From NCBI GenBank assembly GCA_035610365.1, contig CM069436.1, forward strand, positions 39,687,117-39,751,116: a DNA stretch of 64,000 nucleotides. The letters run 5' to 3'. Both the position numbers and the translations under genes were made by a program. Each line of letters begins with the position of its first letter. The stretch's first letter is position 1. This document shows, piece by piece, positions 1 through 9,425 of this stretch. The notes under the pieces were generated by a model. The model did not search any database. It was not told where the DNA came from and saw nothing but the letters and a program-made list of their open reading frames with translations. Source of the stretch: Aquatica leii (Eukaryota > Arthropoda > Insecta > Coleoptera > Lampyridae).

Positions 1-480
1 AAAGAAATATCGTTTAAAAATAAGATGAGAAAATGCAAATATCCCCAAATAAAAATTAATGTTCCATCTTGCTTTAAGTAATAAATAATAATAAAACAAG
101 TACAATAACATCAACAAAATATAATAATACAAAGAACTAAAATTTTTTAACGAAATAATTACAAAACATTAATAATTTATAGTTTTTAAAATATTTTTAA
201 ATTTATATTATTATATACTTTTTTCCTTTATTTTTACTTATTATTTTACATTTTTTGACATTGTTAATAAATCCATATAGGGCGCAAAACATTACATTTG
301 GCAAACGTAATGAATTTTGGAATCATTTGGATTTGGGTCATTACATTTCAATTATTTTGGAAAACTTATGATTGTTGATTATAAAACTAGTATAATTACT
401 TACTAAACAAAAATTTACAAATACTTTTTAATTTTAATACTAGTACAAATCTGAGAAAAAAGAATACAGAAATTCTCATC
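1..480. other. AT-rich DNA without recognisable feature
   Basis: Very AT-rich stretch with short A and T runs. No open frame, repeat boundary or RNA-like structure could be supported in either strand. Confidence 0.5.
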
Positions 481-496
481 TAAATTACGCTAAAGC

Positions 497-710
497 AGTG
501 TTTCTGTGGAGACCCAAAACCTCGTTCTTCTGGGGGGTATTTCATACCCCTAGTATGCACCCTTCTGTCCAAGGCTCCGCCATTACTAAGTAGGGTCTTT
601 TTGAACGAGCAAAGTTATCACTAGAAACTAGAGGTAAGATTATTGCTTTACAAAAATGTGGATTTTCTATCCGAGTAATTGCTGCACGTATAGGTTTATT
701 TGTAAGATAA
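497..710 (+). pseudogene. Tc1-like transposase fragment, N-terminal helix-turn-helix
   Basis: Positions 621-707 read in frame as an N-terminal transposase helix-turn-helix of the Tc1/IS630 type: a segment GKIIALQKCGFSIRVIAARI is followed by a stop at 708-710. That pattern (helix, turn, second helix with I-A) is typical of the paired-like DNA-binding domain of Tc1 transposases. The preceding ~120 bases contain a small hairpin (GGGGTAT/ATACCCC near 537-553) and could be terminal sequence. No catalytic domain follows. The next matching part of such a protein lies at 5543-6095, on the far side of the LINE, so the two may be halves of one element. That link is inference. The fragment is too short to be functional. 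Confidence 0.55.
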
Positions 711-1135
711 TTTTTTATTTTTCTTTCGATAATATTCTTTAATATTAGCAGCTTTTTCAATTTTCACATTTAACATGGGTATATATTTATTTTATACGTA
801 TTGTATGATGTATAATTCAGATTGCACAATTATTCACCTACATCACAGGAAATTGTTTCTAATAAAATTCAAAAGTTTTAGTCACGTAGCAATTAAGTAT
901 CAAGTTTTTTACGTCTCTCAAGTTAGCAATAGAAAGTTAACAAAACCAAATAAAACATAATTAGAAGTTTGTTAGTAATTTCTTGCGAAAGAAAAAACTT
1001 GTAGCTTTCTTACTTTTTTAATTGTGCATTAAACTTGAGGCAAATTAGTATTGCAGCATTCTAAACAGTGTGTTAATGAATCGGTATTCGGTTTAAAATG
1101 TGTGTAGAATTTGTTGCTAAATTGTTGTTAATTAA

Positions 1136-1780
1136 TTGCAAAAGAAAAAAACTGATAGATTTATTATTATTCTACACACATTTAAGGAAGAGTTCAGAGC
1201 ATTTCAGGAAAATATTATGGGTTTCCTTAACAGCACGCATAAATTTGTGAACGCGCTTTATGTAAAAATCGACGATTTAGAAATGTATACAAGAAGAAAT
1301 TGCTTGTTAATTCATGGAGTTCAAGAGAAAAAGAACGAGAAAATTGAAGATATCGTAGCTGATTGTCTTTCCAAATTAAATATTCCTGACTGGAATTTTT
1401 CTTTGCCGCAAATGATTGACCGTTGTCATCGTATTGGTTTAAGTAGGAATAATAAGAAGAGACCAATTATAATAAAATTTACTTCATATTTTTACCGCAA
1501 CCTTGTGTGGACTCATAAAAAGTATCTAAAAGGTACTAATATGCTGATTACGGAATCGTTAACAAAACAGCGCTACGAGTTACTTAAAAAAGTTCGTGTA
1601 TCATTTAATAAACGTTGTTGGACTATAGATGGTCGTATAATGGTAAATTCCAATGGAAAAATTGTCAATATTACAAGTTTATCTCAACTAGAAGAACAAC
1701 AGAAAATGGAATTAAAAACAAGTGGGGGCTCATCTTTTAGTGGTCCAGCTCAAGGAACCCGGCTTAAAAATAAACAGTAA
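1136..1780 (+). CDS. LINE ORF1 protein, N-terminally incomplete
   Basis: Open frame of 214 codons in the ORF1 position of the LINE. It carries the conserved patch D-D-L-E-x-Y-x-R-R-N-x-L-L-I-H-G, followed by an E-D-I-V block and K-R-P-I-I-I-K-F. This is the RRM-like nucleic-acid-binding core seen in ORF1 proteins of many LINEs, which bind the element RNA as a chaperone or RNP component. The frame has no ATG at its beginning: an in-frame stop lies at 1133-1135 and the first ATG is at 1217. The coiled-coil or zinc-finger N-terminus expected upstream is therefore missing or out of frame. About 450 bases separate it from ORF2. It is probably a 5'-damaged ORF1. Confidence 0.6.
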   Translation: MQKKKTDRFIIILHTFKEEFRAFQENIMGFLNSTHKFVNALYVKIDDLEMYTRRNCLLIHGVQEKKNEKIEDIVADCLSKLNIPDWNFSLPQMIDRCHRIGLSRNNKKRPIIIKFTSYFYRNLVWTHKKYLKGTNMLITESLTKQRYELLKKVRVSFNKRCWTIDGRIMVNSNGKIVNITSLSQLEEQQKMELKTSGGSSFSGPAQGTRLKNKQ

Positions 1781-2230
1781 GACTGTAAAGTTTGTTACTG
1801 CGTTATTATTATTATTAATAGGAAAGGAGTGCATCTTTTGTTTTTTTTTTATCGTTTATTGTTTCTCCTCTTAAATATTATATCTAAATAAAGTATATTC
1901 TATGTTGTACATACGCTTTGGTCGCATATTATGTTAGAATTCAACTTTAGCACGTCAGTTTATCGTATATCTGACAAATACATTTTTTTTTGTGTTATAC
2001 AGTCTGTCAATTGCCTTTATTCGCACTTAGTTTAGTTTTTGTGCGTTGCTGTCTTGAAGAATATATCATCTGATTCGACTACTACTACTAGTAGTGGGTT
2101 GATTCTATAACCTTTTGCCTAAAATACGTTTTTTTTCTGTTTCTTTCTTTTGTTTATTATTTATACAGAATAGTTCTTAAGGTTACATGGTTATTCCACT
2201 TTTTATAAGCATGGCTATAATTAATATTAA

Positions 2231-4990
2231 ATGAAAGTTGCACACATTAATGTTTGTTCATTAATTAGTAAATTTGGTAACGTCAAGAATCTCATATTTC
2301 AAAATAATTTTGATGTAGTAGCAGTATCGGAAACCTGGCTTAATTCTGATATTGATGATCAACAAGTTAATATAAATGGATATCATATCCATCGTCGGGA
2401 CAGGCATGGAAGAGGTGGTGGTGTTGCCATATATGTAAGAAGTTGTTTTACCGTTCGTTCAATCTCAACTGCGACAAACATTGAACAAATATGGATAAAA
2501 ATAATTTTGGATCATGAGAAACTAGCTGTGGGGTGTGTATATAGACCTCCTAGATATAATTCTAATCAGTTTGTAGATAAACTTGAAGAAACTGTTAAAG
2601 AAATAATATTTAAACACAATTTATTGTTGTGCTTGGGTGATTTTAACTTTAATTTACTCACTTGTAATAACTCTGCTGTAGAATACTTTAATATTTTTCT
2701 CCAAAACATTGGGTTATATCAAATGGTTAGCACTCCTACCCGAGTTACCCCAACGAGTAGCAGTCTACTTGATCTTGTTATTACTAATGACTCATCTATT
2801 ATCACTACCTGCGATGTAATACCCGTCAGTGATATAGCAGATCATGATTTAATTGTTGCCGTTTTAAACTTAAAACAGCAAGAGTTATTGCATCCATCTA
2901 CTACTTACCGGGACTACAAAAACTGTAACTATGAAAATTTTGTTAAGGATCTGCGTACTCTTCCATTTGAAGATCTTTTTCATATTAACGGGATAAGTAA
3001 TAAAACAATTTTTGTAAATAATCTACTTGATAATATATTCAATATTCACATTCCGCTTAAAACGACAGTTTTTAAGAAAAAACCTTCACCGTGGCTATCC
3101 GATAACACCAGGTTCCTGATGAAAATCAGAAATAAGGCCTTAATCAAAAGTCGTCAGTCGAGAAACCCAAATGACTGGAACTATTACAAGTCATTGCGAA
3201 ATATGACCAATACTGCAATACAAAACGATAAACGAGCTTACCTTAATCACTGTGTGAATAGCACACATAAATGGCGAGGATTCCTTAATACAGGTATAAT
3301 GAGTAAAAGAACTGTTGAAGTGCCTACGGAATTGCAAAATGCAGATGGAATTAATTCATACTTTGTTAACTCAGTGCCCTTAATCTCGGGAACTGTAAAC
3401 GGTGTACTACAAGAGTATCGAGACAAGTTAAATGATACTGTACCCGAATTTATGTTTGTGACTGTAACTAATGATGATGTCATTGATACTATACTTGATA
3501 TAAGTACAAATGCCTCGGGTTTTGATAACTTTAATATAAAACTCATAAAGATGTGCTGTCCTTTTATAGTTCCTTATGTGACACATTTGATCAATACGGC
3601 CATATTAGAGTGTGAAGTCCCTGACATATGGAAAGTTGCTGTTGTTAGACCTCTTCCAAAGATTAAAAAACCCAAAACGTTTGCAGATCTACGACCTATA
3701 AGTATATTACCTATATTGTCTAAGGTACTAGAAAAATGTCTAGAAATTCAAATTAGAAAATTTCTGAATGATCATCATATACTACCTAAAATGCAGTCTG
3801 GGTTTCGACGGAATCATAGCTGTTGTACAGCATTGCTTAATGTCACAGATGACATTATATGTGCTCTTGACGAAGGTAATATCTCAGTATTAGTGTTAAT
3901 TGACTACAGTAAAGCATTCGACACAATCAATCATGAATTGCTGTTGTCCATACTTCATCACGTTGGTTTTGGAATAGAAGCCGTTCAACTAATCAATAGT
4001 TTCCTCAGTAACAGACATCAAATGGTTAAATTAGGAAACGGTTCGGTTTCAGATTTGCTGCCTATGAAATCAGGAGTTCCGCAGGGGTCAATTTTAGGTC
4101 CGCTTTTATATACTTTGTACACCAGTCAATTATATAAAGTTCTCAAAACATGTAACTATCACCTTTATGCTGACGACACACAGTTATATCTATCGTTCTC
4201 TCCCGAGGAAATAGAACAATCATTCAATAAAATTAATGATGACCTTAAGTTGTTGTATGACTTTTCGAAAGCTCATAACTTACTCATTAATCCGAATAAA
4301 TCTTCTGCATTGATTTTTGGCAATGCCAATTGTTCGCAATTGAAACTCCATATTGATGATGTGAACATTCCGATAACTCCAGTAGCTAAGAATTTAGGCC
4401 TTTATATAGATGACAAATTGCGGTTTCGAGAACATACTACTAACTGCATACGTAGAGCATATGGAAACCTAAAAATGTTATATCCACATAGAAGTTATCT
4501 GTCTGTGAAAACAAGAAAAATGCTATGCAACTCGTTAGTGTTATCAAACTTTAATTTTTGTGATACAGTTTACGGGCCCTGTTTAGATGCTGTTAGTGTA
4601 CGCCGTATACAAACAGTTCAAAATGATTGCGTAAGATTCATTTTTGGTCTTAGACGTCATGAGCATGTATCTAGCAAACTGAAAGAATTGCGGTGGCTAA
4701 ATATGGCTCAACGCAGAAAACTACACTCATTATGTATGTTTCACGCTGTAATTACTACTGGATATCCGAAATATCTTAATGATAAAATTCGTTATCGGAC
4801 AGACGTACATAATATAAATATTCGTGGTAAGGGGTTATTGTCGATGCCACCCTTTAAATTTAAATCTAAAAAAATGTATCTTAGAACATTTTCATATAAT
4901 ATAGTAACGCTATATAATACCCTTACCCCCGAATTGAAATCATGTTCACTGCGAAGTTTTAAAATCAAAACGCGATTGTCTATGCTGTGA
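2231..4990 (+). CDS. LINE ORF2: endonuclease-reverse transcriptase
   Basis: Uninterrupted 919-residue protein that would nick target DNA and copy element RNA at the nick. The N-terminal endonuclease domain (about 1-220) shows N7, the catalytic E34 in SETWL, Y104 in YRPP, G-D-F-N-F (136-140), S-L-L-D (178-181) and the A-D-H-D box (203-206). The reverse transcriptase (about 460-740) shows ADLRPISILP (485-494), the first catalytic aspartate D558 in LIDYSKAFD, GVPQGSILGP (615-624) and YADD (646-649). The C-terminal third has an R-R-x-x-x-x-Q-N-D-C-V-R-F-I-F-G region common to CR1/jockey-type ORF2. The ATG at 2231 opens directly into the endonuclease start. Length is normal for the group (~900-1000 aa), and all catalytic residues checked are present. 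Confidence 0.9.
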   Translation: MKVAHINVCSLISKFGNVKNLIFQNNFDVVAVSETWLNSDIDDQQVNINGYHIHRRDRHGRGGGVAIYVRSCFTVRSISTATNIEQIWIKIILDHEKLAVGCVYRPPRYNSNQFVDKLEETVKEIIFKHNLLLCLGDFNFNLLTCNNSAVEYFNIFLQNIGLYQMVSTPTRVTPTSSSLLDLVITNDSSIITTCDVIPVSDIADHDLIVAVLNLKQQELLHPSTTYRDYKNCNYENFVKDLRTLPFEDLFHINGISNKTIFVNNLLDNIFNIHIPLKTTVFKKKPSPWLSDNTRFLMKIRNKALIKSRQSRNPNDWNYYKSLRNMTNTAIQNDKRAYLNHCVNSTHKWRGFLNTGIMSKRTVEVPTELQNADGINSYFVNSVPLISGTVNGVLQEYRDKLNDTVPEFMFVTVTNDDVIDTILDISTNASGFDNFNIKLIKMCCPFIVPYVTHLINTAILECEVPDIWKVAVVRPLPKIKKPKTFADLRPISILPILSKVLEKCLEIQIRKFLNDHHILPKMQSGFRRNHSCCTALLNVTDDIICALDEGNISVLVLIDYSKAFDTINHELLLSILHHVGFGIEAVQLINSFLSNRHQMVKLGNGSVSDLLPMKSGVPQGSILGPLLYTLYTSQLYKVLKTCNYHLYADDTQLYLSFSPEEIEQSFNKINDDLKLLYDFSKAHNLLINPNKSSALIFGNANCSQLKLHIDDVNIPITPVAKNLGLYIDDKLRFREHTTNCIRRAYGNLKMLYPHRSYLSVKTRKMLCNSLVLSNFNFCDTVYGPCLDAVSVRRIQTVQNDCVRFIFGLRRHEHVSSKLKELRWLNMAQRRKLHSLCMFHAVITTGYPKYLNDKIRYRTDVHNINIRGKGLLSMPPFKFKSKKMYLRTFSYNIVTLYNTLTPELKSCSLRSFKIKTRLSML

Positions 4991-5185
4991 TTCTTATTTT
5001 ACCTAATTTAAATTATGTGTGTACCTTAATTAAGTATATATGTGTTCCATGCTGTAAATATAAATTAAATTGTGATAGTTCCTCGATACAGCAATGAATA
5101 TTTTAGGGTTAAGTGGAAGAGCGGGAAAGAATCGTAGTATTCTTGACCGAACTTCGCCTTTGGGTCTAGTGAATAAAATATCAAT

Positions 5186-5540
5186 GTATACTACAATATT
5201 TATATTTTTTTTAAATCTGTCTTCACTAGCAACCTAATAAAGCAAATTTATTATTTTAAACAGAAAATAAATTTATTAAAGCACTTTTTAGAATGGTGTA
5301 ACTTGCCTCAAGTTACACCATAACTAAAAAGGTAAGAATGCTACAATTTTTTTTTCTTTTGCAAATTCTTAACTATATTTTATTTGATTCTGCTAACTTT
5401 GTACTGCTTACTTGAAAGACGTAACTTTTTCACTTAAATTAATAACATTACTTTATCGGTGCCTTTCAGTAAACGTAAACTTTTTTGCGCAGTTTTAATT
5501 AACTATTATTTATTTTATTAGAAAAGTGTGTTCCATTATT
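5186..5540. other. Spacer with a small hairpin between LINE and Tc1 fragment
   Basis: AT-rich non-coding sequence. It contains a perfect 13-bp hairpin: arms 5293-5305 (ATGGTGTAACTTG) and 5309-5321 with a 3-base loop. A further flanking complementary 7-mer (5284-5290 with 5325-5331) lies outside it. No gene seen. Confidence 0.5.
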
Positions 5541-5542
5541 AG

Positions 5543-6095
5543 ATGCAACGCGAAGATCAAGACGCGGAAAATGATCGTCCTTTGCAAACCGCCCATAGAA
5601 GTAGAAGGCCATCTCTCTTATCCAGAGTTAAAAAAGACAACATTATCCAAAATGCTCGTTTGACTCCATTCACAACTTCCTCCACCATTCGCGAAAGACT
5701 ACACCTACAATGGAGTTTGCACAATTAAGGGACACTTTGAAAGCTAAAAAAAATAAGCTGCTATCGACCTGTAAGGAAACCTGTAATAACTGAAGAAAAT
5801 GCCTACCGGAGATTGCAGTTTTGAGAAGAACATTTAAATTCTAATTGGAAAGATGTTGTTTTTTCAGATGAAAAAACCTTCTGCACTTCCCAAGATAGTA
5901 AAAAAGTTCTTTGGAGGCCAAGTAATTCTAGATATGACTCAAAACATGTGCAAGCCAACAAAAGAAGTGGGAGAATTAGTGCTGCGTACTGGAGATGGAT
6001 GACTGATGCTGGTTGAGGGGAATTAACACGTGTCGATGGACGCTTAACTGCTCAAACTTACCTGACGATTTTGGAAGACGTATCTAGTTTTGTTC
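5543..6095 (+). pseudogene. Tc1-like transposase, middle part, broken
   Basis: Fragmented DNA-cutting transposase of the Tc1/mariner superfamily. The first piece (5543-5728) carries the linker and second HTH region (N-D-R-P then T-S-S-T-I-R-E-R-L-H-L). After a frame change the sequence resumes near 5762 with V-R-K-P-V-I-T-E-E-N. It then reads NWKDVVFSDEKTF around 5840-5880, where the aspartate is the first residue of the DD(E/D) triad, followed by L-W-R-P-S-N-S-R-Y, a G-R-I-S block and G-E-L-T-x-x-D-G-R-L. In-frame stops interrupt it, and the sequence ends at about L-T-I-L-E-D-V (6095), before the second and third catalytic acids. It may be the continuation of the N-terminal fragment at 621-707. 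Confidence 0.7.
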
Positions 6096-6328
6096 TTGTA
6101 ATATAAATAGTGTTTACGTATCATTTATAATAAAATCTAAGGTACTATTTCTATTAAAATGTAGTAAGTACTATAATAATCTAAAACATAAAAAAAATGC
6201 AAACTACGAAATTGCAAAGTTCTGTTCATTACTATTAAATTTATATTCCCTCGAAATAGTTAATACTTAAATTAAATGTTACGAAGAGAAAGCGGAAAAA
6301 TGCATTTCGTATTTTTTTAATTTTGTAA

Positions 6329-7834
6329 CCTCGTCTATACGGACTTCCCAAAATTCACAAACAAGGTATTCCCTTTCGACCTATCGTTAGTACTATCCAA
6401 TCCCCCACCTACAAGCTAACCAAGTTCTTGTCCAACATTCTTTGCGAGTTTACAGGTAAAACTTCTTCTCATATCCTCAACTCTCAGCATTTTATTCAAC
6501 GTCTACAAACTATAAAACTTGAACCCCACGATCTTCTTGTGAGTTTTGATGTCACTTCACTTTTTACTAAAGTTCTTATTAAGGATTCGCTGATTATCAT
6601 TGAACAGATTCTGTCTCAACATGGCAAGGACTTGAGTTTGGTTCCTCTTATTGATAAGTGTCTATCTTCTACTTACTTCCAATTTGATAACAAGTTTTAC
6701 GAACAGATTTCTGGTGCTGCTATGGGTTTTCCTCTATCACCTGTTGTAGCTAACATTTTTATGGAATCTTTTGAAACGGTTGCTTTGGAATCATCAATAT
6801 TAAAACCCAAAGTTTGGTTTAGGTATGTTGACGACACGTTTATTGTTTGGCCTCATGTTCATCTCGAATTGTCTAAGTTTCTTAATCATCTTAACAATCA
6901 ACACTTGGATATCAAATTCACTATGGAAATCGAAAGTAAAGGTTCTCTCCCATTTCTTGACGTTCTTGTGACTCGTAAGCCCGACGGACTTCTGGGCCAT
7001 TCTGTTTATCGCAAACCCACCCATACTGATAGATACCTTCATGCTTCGTCTCATCATCATCCTGCACAGAAACTTTCTGTTATTGAATCTTTGGTTTATC
7101 GTGCTTCTTCTATTTGTCAACCTGAGAATCTAGACTCGGAACTCTGTCATCTTACTAGAACTTTAGTGAACAATGGTTATATGAAGCGAGATATTCATAG
7201 AGTTATTAATCGTTGTCTACATCCACGTACTCGATTACCTAAGGACATTTCTACTCCCGAATCTAATCCGAAATTGGCATTTTTACCCTACATTCACAAG
7301 GTTACAGATCAAATAGGGAAACTTCTTCGTAAGAATGGTATCAAACCTATTTTCAACTCGACAAGCAAAATCTCTCAGATTCTTCCTTCTCCCAAGGACA
7401 AATTTCCAACACTTTCATCTCAAGGTGTATACCAAATTCCTTGTTCATGTGGTTTAGTCTACATTGGTGAGACCGGTCGTTCCGTCATTACTCGCATTTC
7501 AGAACATGATCGTTGTATAAGGAAAAGGCATATTTCTAAGTCTGCGGTTGCTGAACATCATTTCACTACAGATCACAAGACAGATTTTGATAACGTTTCG
7601 GTGATTGCCAAATCTCCATTCTTTTTTAACAGGAAATTTCGAGAGATCATAGAAATCATCAAACACCCCAATAACTTCAATCGTGATCATGGTTTTGAGC
7701 TGTCCCCTCTTTGGTTCCCGGTCATTAGTCCTTTATCGAAAACCTGCCCTCTTTCAACCGTAACCCAATCAGAATCGAGCTTAACTAGCCGTGACGATAC
7801 TTCTTCTTTATATACGGAGACTATTTCTTTTTAA
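6329..7834 (+). CDS. Penelope reverse transcriptase with GIY-YIG endonuclease, N-terminus missing
   Basis: Open frame of about 500 codons following an in-frame stop at 6326-6328. The first ATG-like starts are internal, so the protein is 5'-truncated rather than complete. It opens with the PLE signature L-P-K-I-H-K (6344-6361) and F-R-P-I-V-S. RT catalytic motifs follow: F-D-V-T-S-L-F-T (D at 6548), GAAMGFPLSPVVANIF and W-F-R-Y-V-D-D-T-F (YVDD at 6824-6835). The C-terminal GIY-YIG nuclease starts near 7423 (G-V-Y-Q-I-P-C-S-C-G, then V-Y-I-G-E-T-G-R) and contains the H-x-x-T-D-H zone and the R-E-x-I-E-I motif with a candidate catalytic Glu. RT copies the element RNA and GIY-YIG is thought to nick the target. 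No internal stop, so this copy is fairly young; the missing N-terminal ~250 residues make it non-autonomous. Confidence 0.88.
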   Translation, partial: PRLYGLPKIHKQGIPFRPIVSTIQSPTYKLTKFLSNILCEFTGKTSSHILNSQHFIQRLQTIKLEPHDLLVSFDVTSLFTKVLIKDSLIIIEQILSQHGKDLSLVPLIDKCLSSTYFQFDNKFYEQISGAAMGFPLSPVVANIFMESFETVALESSILKPKVWFRYVDDTFIVWPHVHLELSKFLNHLNNQHLDIKFTMEIESKGSLPFLDVLVTRKPDGLLGHSVYRKPTHTDRYLHASSHHHPAQKLSVIESLVYRASSICQPENLDSELCHLTRTLVNNGYMKRDIHRVINRCLHPRTRLPKDISTPESNPKLAFLPYIHKVTDQIGKLLRKNGIKPIFNSTSKISQILPSPKDKFPTLSSQGVYQIPCSCGLVYIGETGRSVITRISEHDRCIRKRHISKSAVAEHHFTTDHKTDFDNVSVIAKSPFFFNRKFREIIEIIKHPNNFNRDHGFELSPLWFPVISPLSKTCPLSTVTQSESSLTSRDDTSSLYTETISF

Positions 7835-8059
7835 GTCACTTTTATGGAGTTTAGAATCTGGCTTGGTTCACAAGTTGATTACCTAACTCTGTAGTGGTTC
7901 TTTGTTAGATTTTCGTTTGTTTTTTTAAGTTTATCGTTTTCTTTCTTACCTTTTCTAAGTTTAGAATCTGGTTTGGTTCTCAAGTTAATTACCTAACTTT
8001 CGAGAAGTGTTTAGTTAGATTTCGGTTGCTTGTTTGAGTTCTTCGATTTTTCTCACGCC

Positions 8060-8091
8060 CTGATGAAGCCCCTTACGAAAGTGGGCAAAAC
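8060..8091 (+). ncRNA. Hammerhead-like motif in PLE 3' region
   Basis: CTGATGA is followed by a GCCC...GGGC stem with a short inner stem (CTT/AAG) and then AAAAC. This is the layout of a hammerhead core (CUGANGA, stem II, GAAA) with G changed to A. Hammerhead motifs are known in PLE terminal repeats. Stems I and III are not convincing by eye, so activity is not claimed. Confidence 0.45.
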
Positions 8092-8195
8092 GTTGACAAC
8101 TTCGGTTACAACATTGACACGGTCTAAACCCGGAAGACGTTCTTATCTTAGTATAGACTCAGGCCGTGGAAGCCTTCGCTATTACTTTAGCATAC

Positions 8196-9410
8196 AATTT
8201 AGATAAATATTTGCAGGTAAGAAACATGTTCTTTGAACGCTTGAAGCAGTGTTTATAAAGAATGCTTAGTAACTTCAAGTAATGTCTACGATGGCAATGT
8301 TGTCAAATTTAACTAGGCGTTTTGTTATAACGGAAGTTTGGTTGCCTACCTTGCAGGTCGCGCTGAAAAGTGTCCAATTACTTTTTTGAGGCAGTATACT
8401 ACATTGAGATAGAGCAAAGACATATTGTTTTTGTTATTGTATTGTACTTTGTTATTGATATTTATTAAGATAAATTTGAGGTGTTTAAGCTTTCATTATC
8501 ATAAATAAACACTTTCTACTCTATTTAATATCCTAATCAAAAAAACATTTAGAAATGTAATTTTAACAAAACTGAATGAAACGTGATATTTACTCTAATG
8601 CATCGAAAAATCTAGAAATGTTGACCATTTCTAGATTTTTCGAAAGTAGATCAAAGGTTAAACTGCTGAATAGTAGAATTATACCCTCCTTCCAGTTGCA
8701 TCAAATGTCATGGAGTTGAATATAGAGAGAGCTACAGAATGTCAAAACAACGAAGATACGGTAGAAGTTTATCACAAATGTTACAAAATAGAGGACCATA
8801 GAAAGGAAAACAGTAAACAATATGTTCTTATTTGTGCAAAACTATAAGATATAGTAAAAGTTAATTATATGCTTCGAATACAAAAAGTTATTAGAGGAGG
8901 CAAAATTAACATAATCTAACTTAATCTAAGAATGTAAATAACATACTATCAATTAAAAAACGAAATTGAAATTACAAAACCCAACGAACAAAAAAGTAAT
9001 AAATTAAAACTATAAATGAAAAAACGATAACAACACAAATGCAGCGATTTGCATCGTAAAAAGAAAAAAACAATCAAACGAGGCAACAAAAATATAAACT
9101 TTGTATTGACTGACATGAGCAAAATAATCAAATACTTTCGCTCAATACTACCAAGAAGCACTAAAAATAACCTAAACAAATATTTATTACAGCTTGACTA
9201 AGCTTACAAAAACCCTGGCTAGGCGTGTCTGAAGGAGCTCGTATGGTACAAGATATAGTCTGATGAAAAAGTATTTTGGCGCTAATATTTAAAAGACTTT
9301 TTAAAATTAGGCAAGTAGCAAACGAGTAGTACTTAAGTGCATAATTGATTTCATAAGTTAGTTAAACCATAGCAAGCGACCACTCGTTAATTGGTCATTT
9401 TAAAAAACAG
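8196..9410. other. Non-coding AT-rich stretch with an 18-bp perfect hairpin
   Basis: No gene recognised. The clear structure is a perfect palindrome: arms 8603-8620 and 8626-8643, loop TTGAC. The remainder is low-complexity A/T-rich sequence; reading frames there are short and biased to K/F/L/I, as expected by chance. Confidence 0.55.
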
Positions 9411-9425
9411 GATTAATTGCATTTG

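Larger units (their letters stand above)
1000..5185 (+). mobile_element. CR1/L2-group non-LTR retrotransposon (LINE), nearly complete
   Basis: Two-ORF LINE: an ORF1 remnant (1136-1780), a ~450-base spacer, then a long ORF2 (2231-4990) with apurinic-type endonuclease and reverse transcriptase. The RT motifs (D-Y-S-K-A-F-D, G-V-P-Q-G-S, Y-A-D-D-T-Q-L-Y) and the order EN-RT with no RNase H fit the CR1/L2/Daphne group; the exact clade was not determined. The 3' untranslated part contains a short inverted repeat and ends near a GAATAAAAT stretch at about 5170-5185 with no long poly-A tail. The 5' end is not visible and 1000 is a rough guess. The intact 2.76-kb frame in otherwise decayed DNA suggests a recent insertion. 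Confidence 0.75.
6320..8195 (+). mobile_element. Penelope-like element, family A copy 1, 5'-truncated
   Basis: Retroelement copy of the Penelope class. It begins inside the RT domain near 6329 and continues through the GIY-YIG domain and a ~360-base 3' region to a terminus near 8190. The 3' region carries the conserved CTGATGA...AAAAC core at 8060-8091. The same 3' sequence recurs at 25.58-25.98 kb (minus strand) and 36.65-36.87 kb, which defines the family and its right end (AGTATAGAYT...GCTATTAC). 5' truncation is common for target-primed retrotransposition. Confidence 0.85.

Noticed and set aside
3247-3546. 99-codon minus-strand frame inside LINE ORF2
   Set aside because: Opposite-strand shadow of the well-supported reverse transcriptase gene.
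8060-8091. Functional hammerhead ribozyme
   Set aside because: The GAAA is mutated to AAAA, and stems I and III could not be drawn convincingly, so only a motif is reported.
8949-9179. Hydrophobic 76-codon minus-strand frame
   Set aside because: Runs of F, L and I from A-rich plus strand; no motif, no neighbours.
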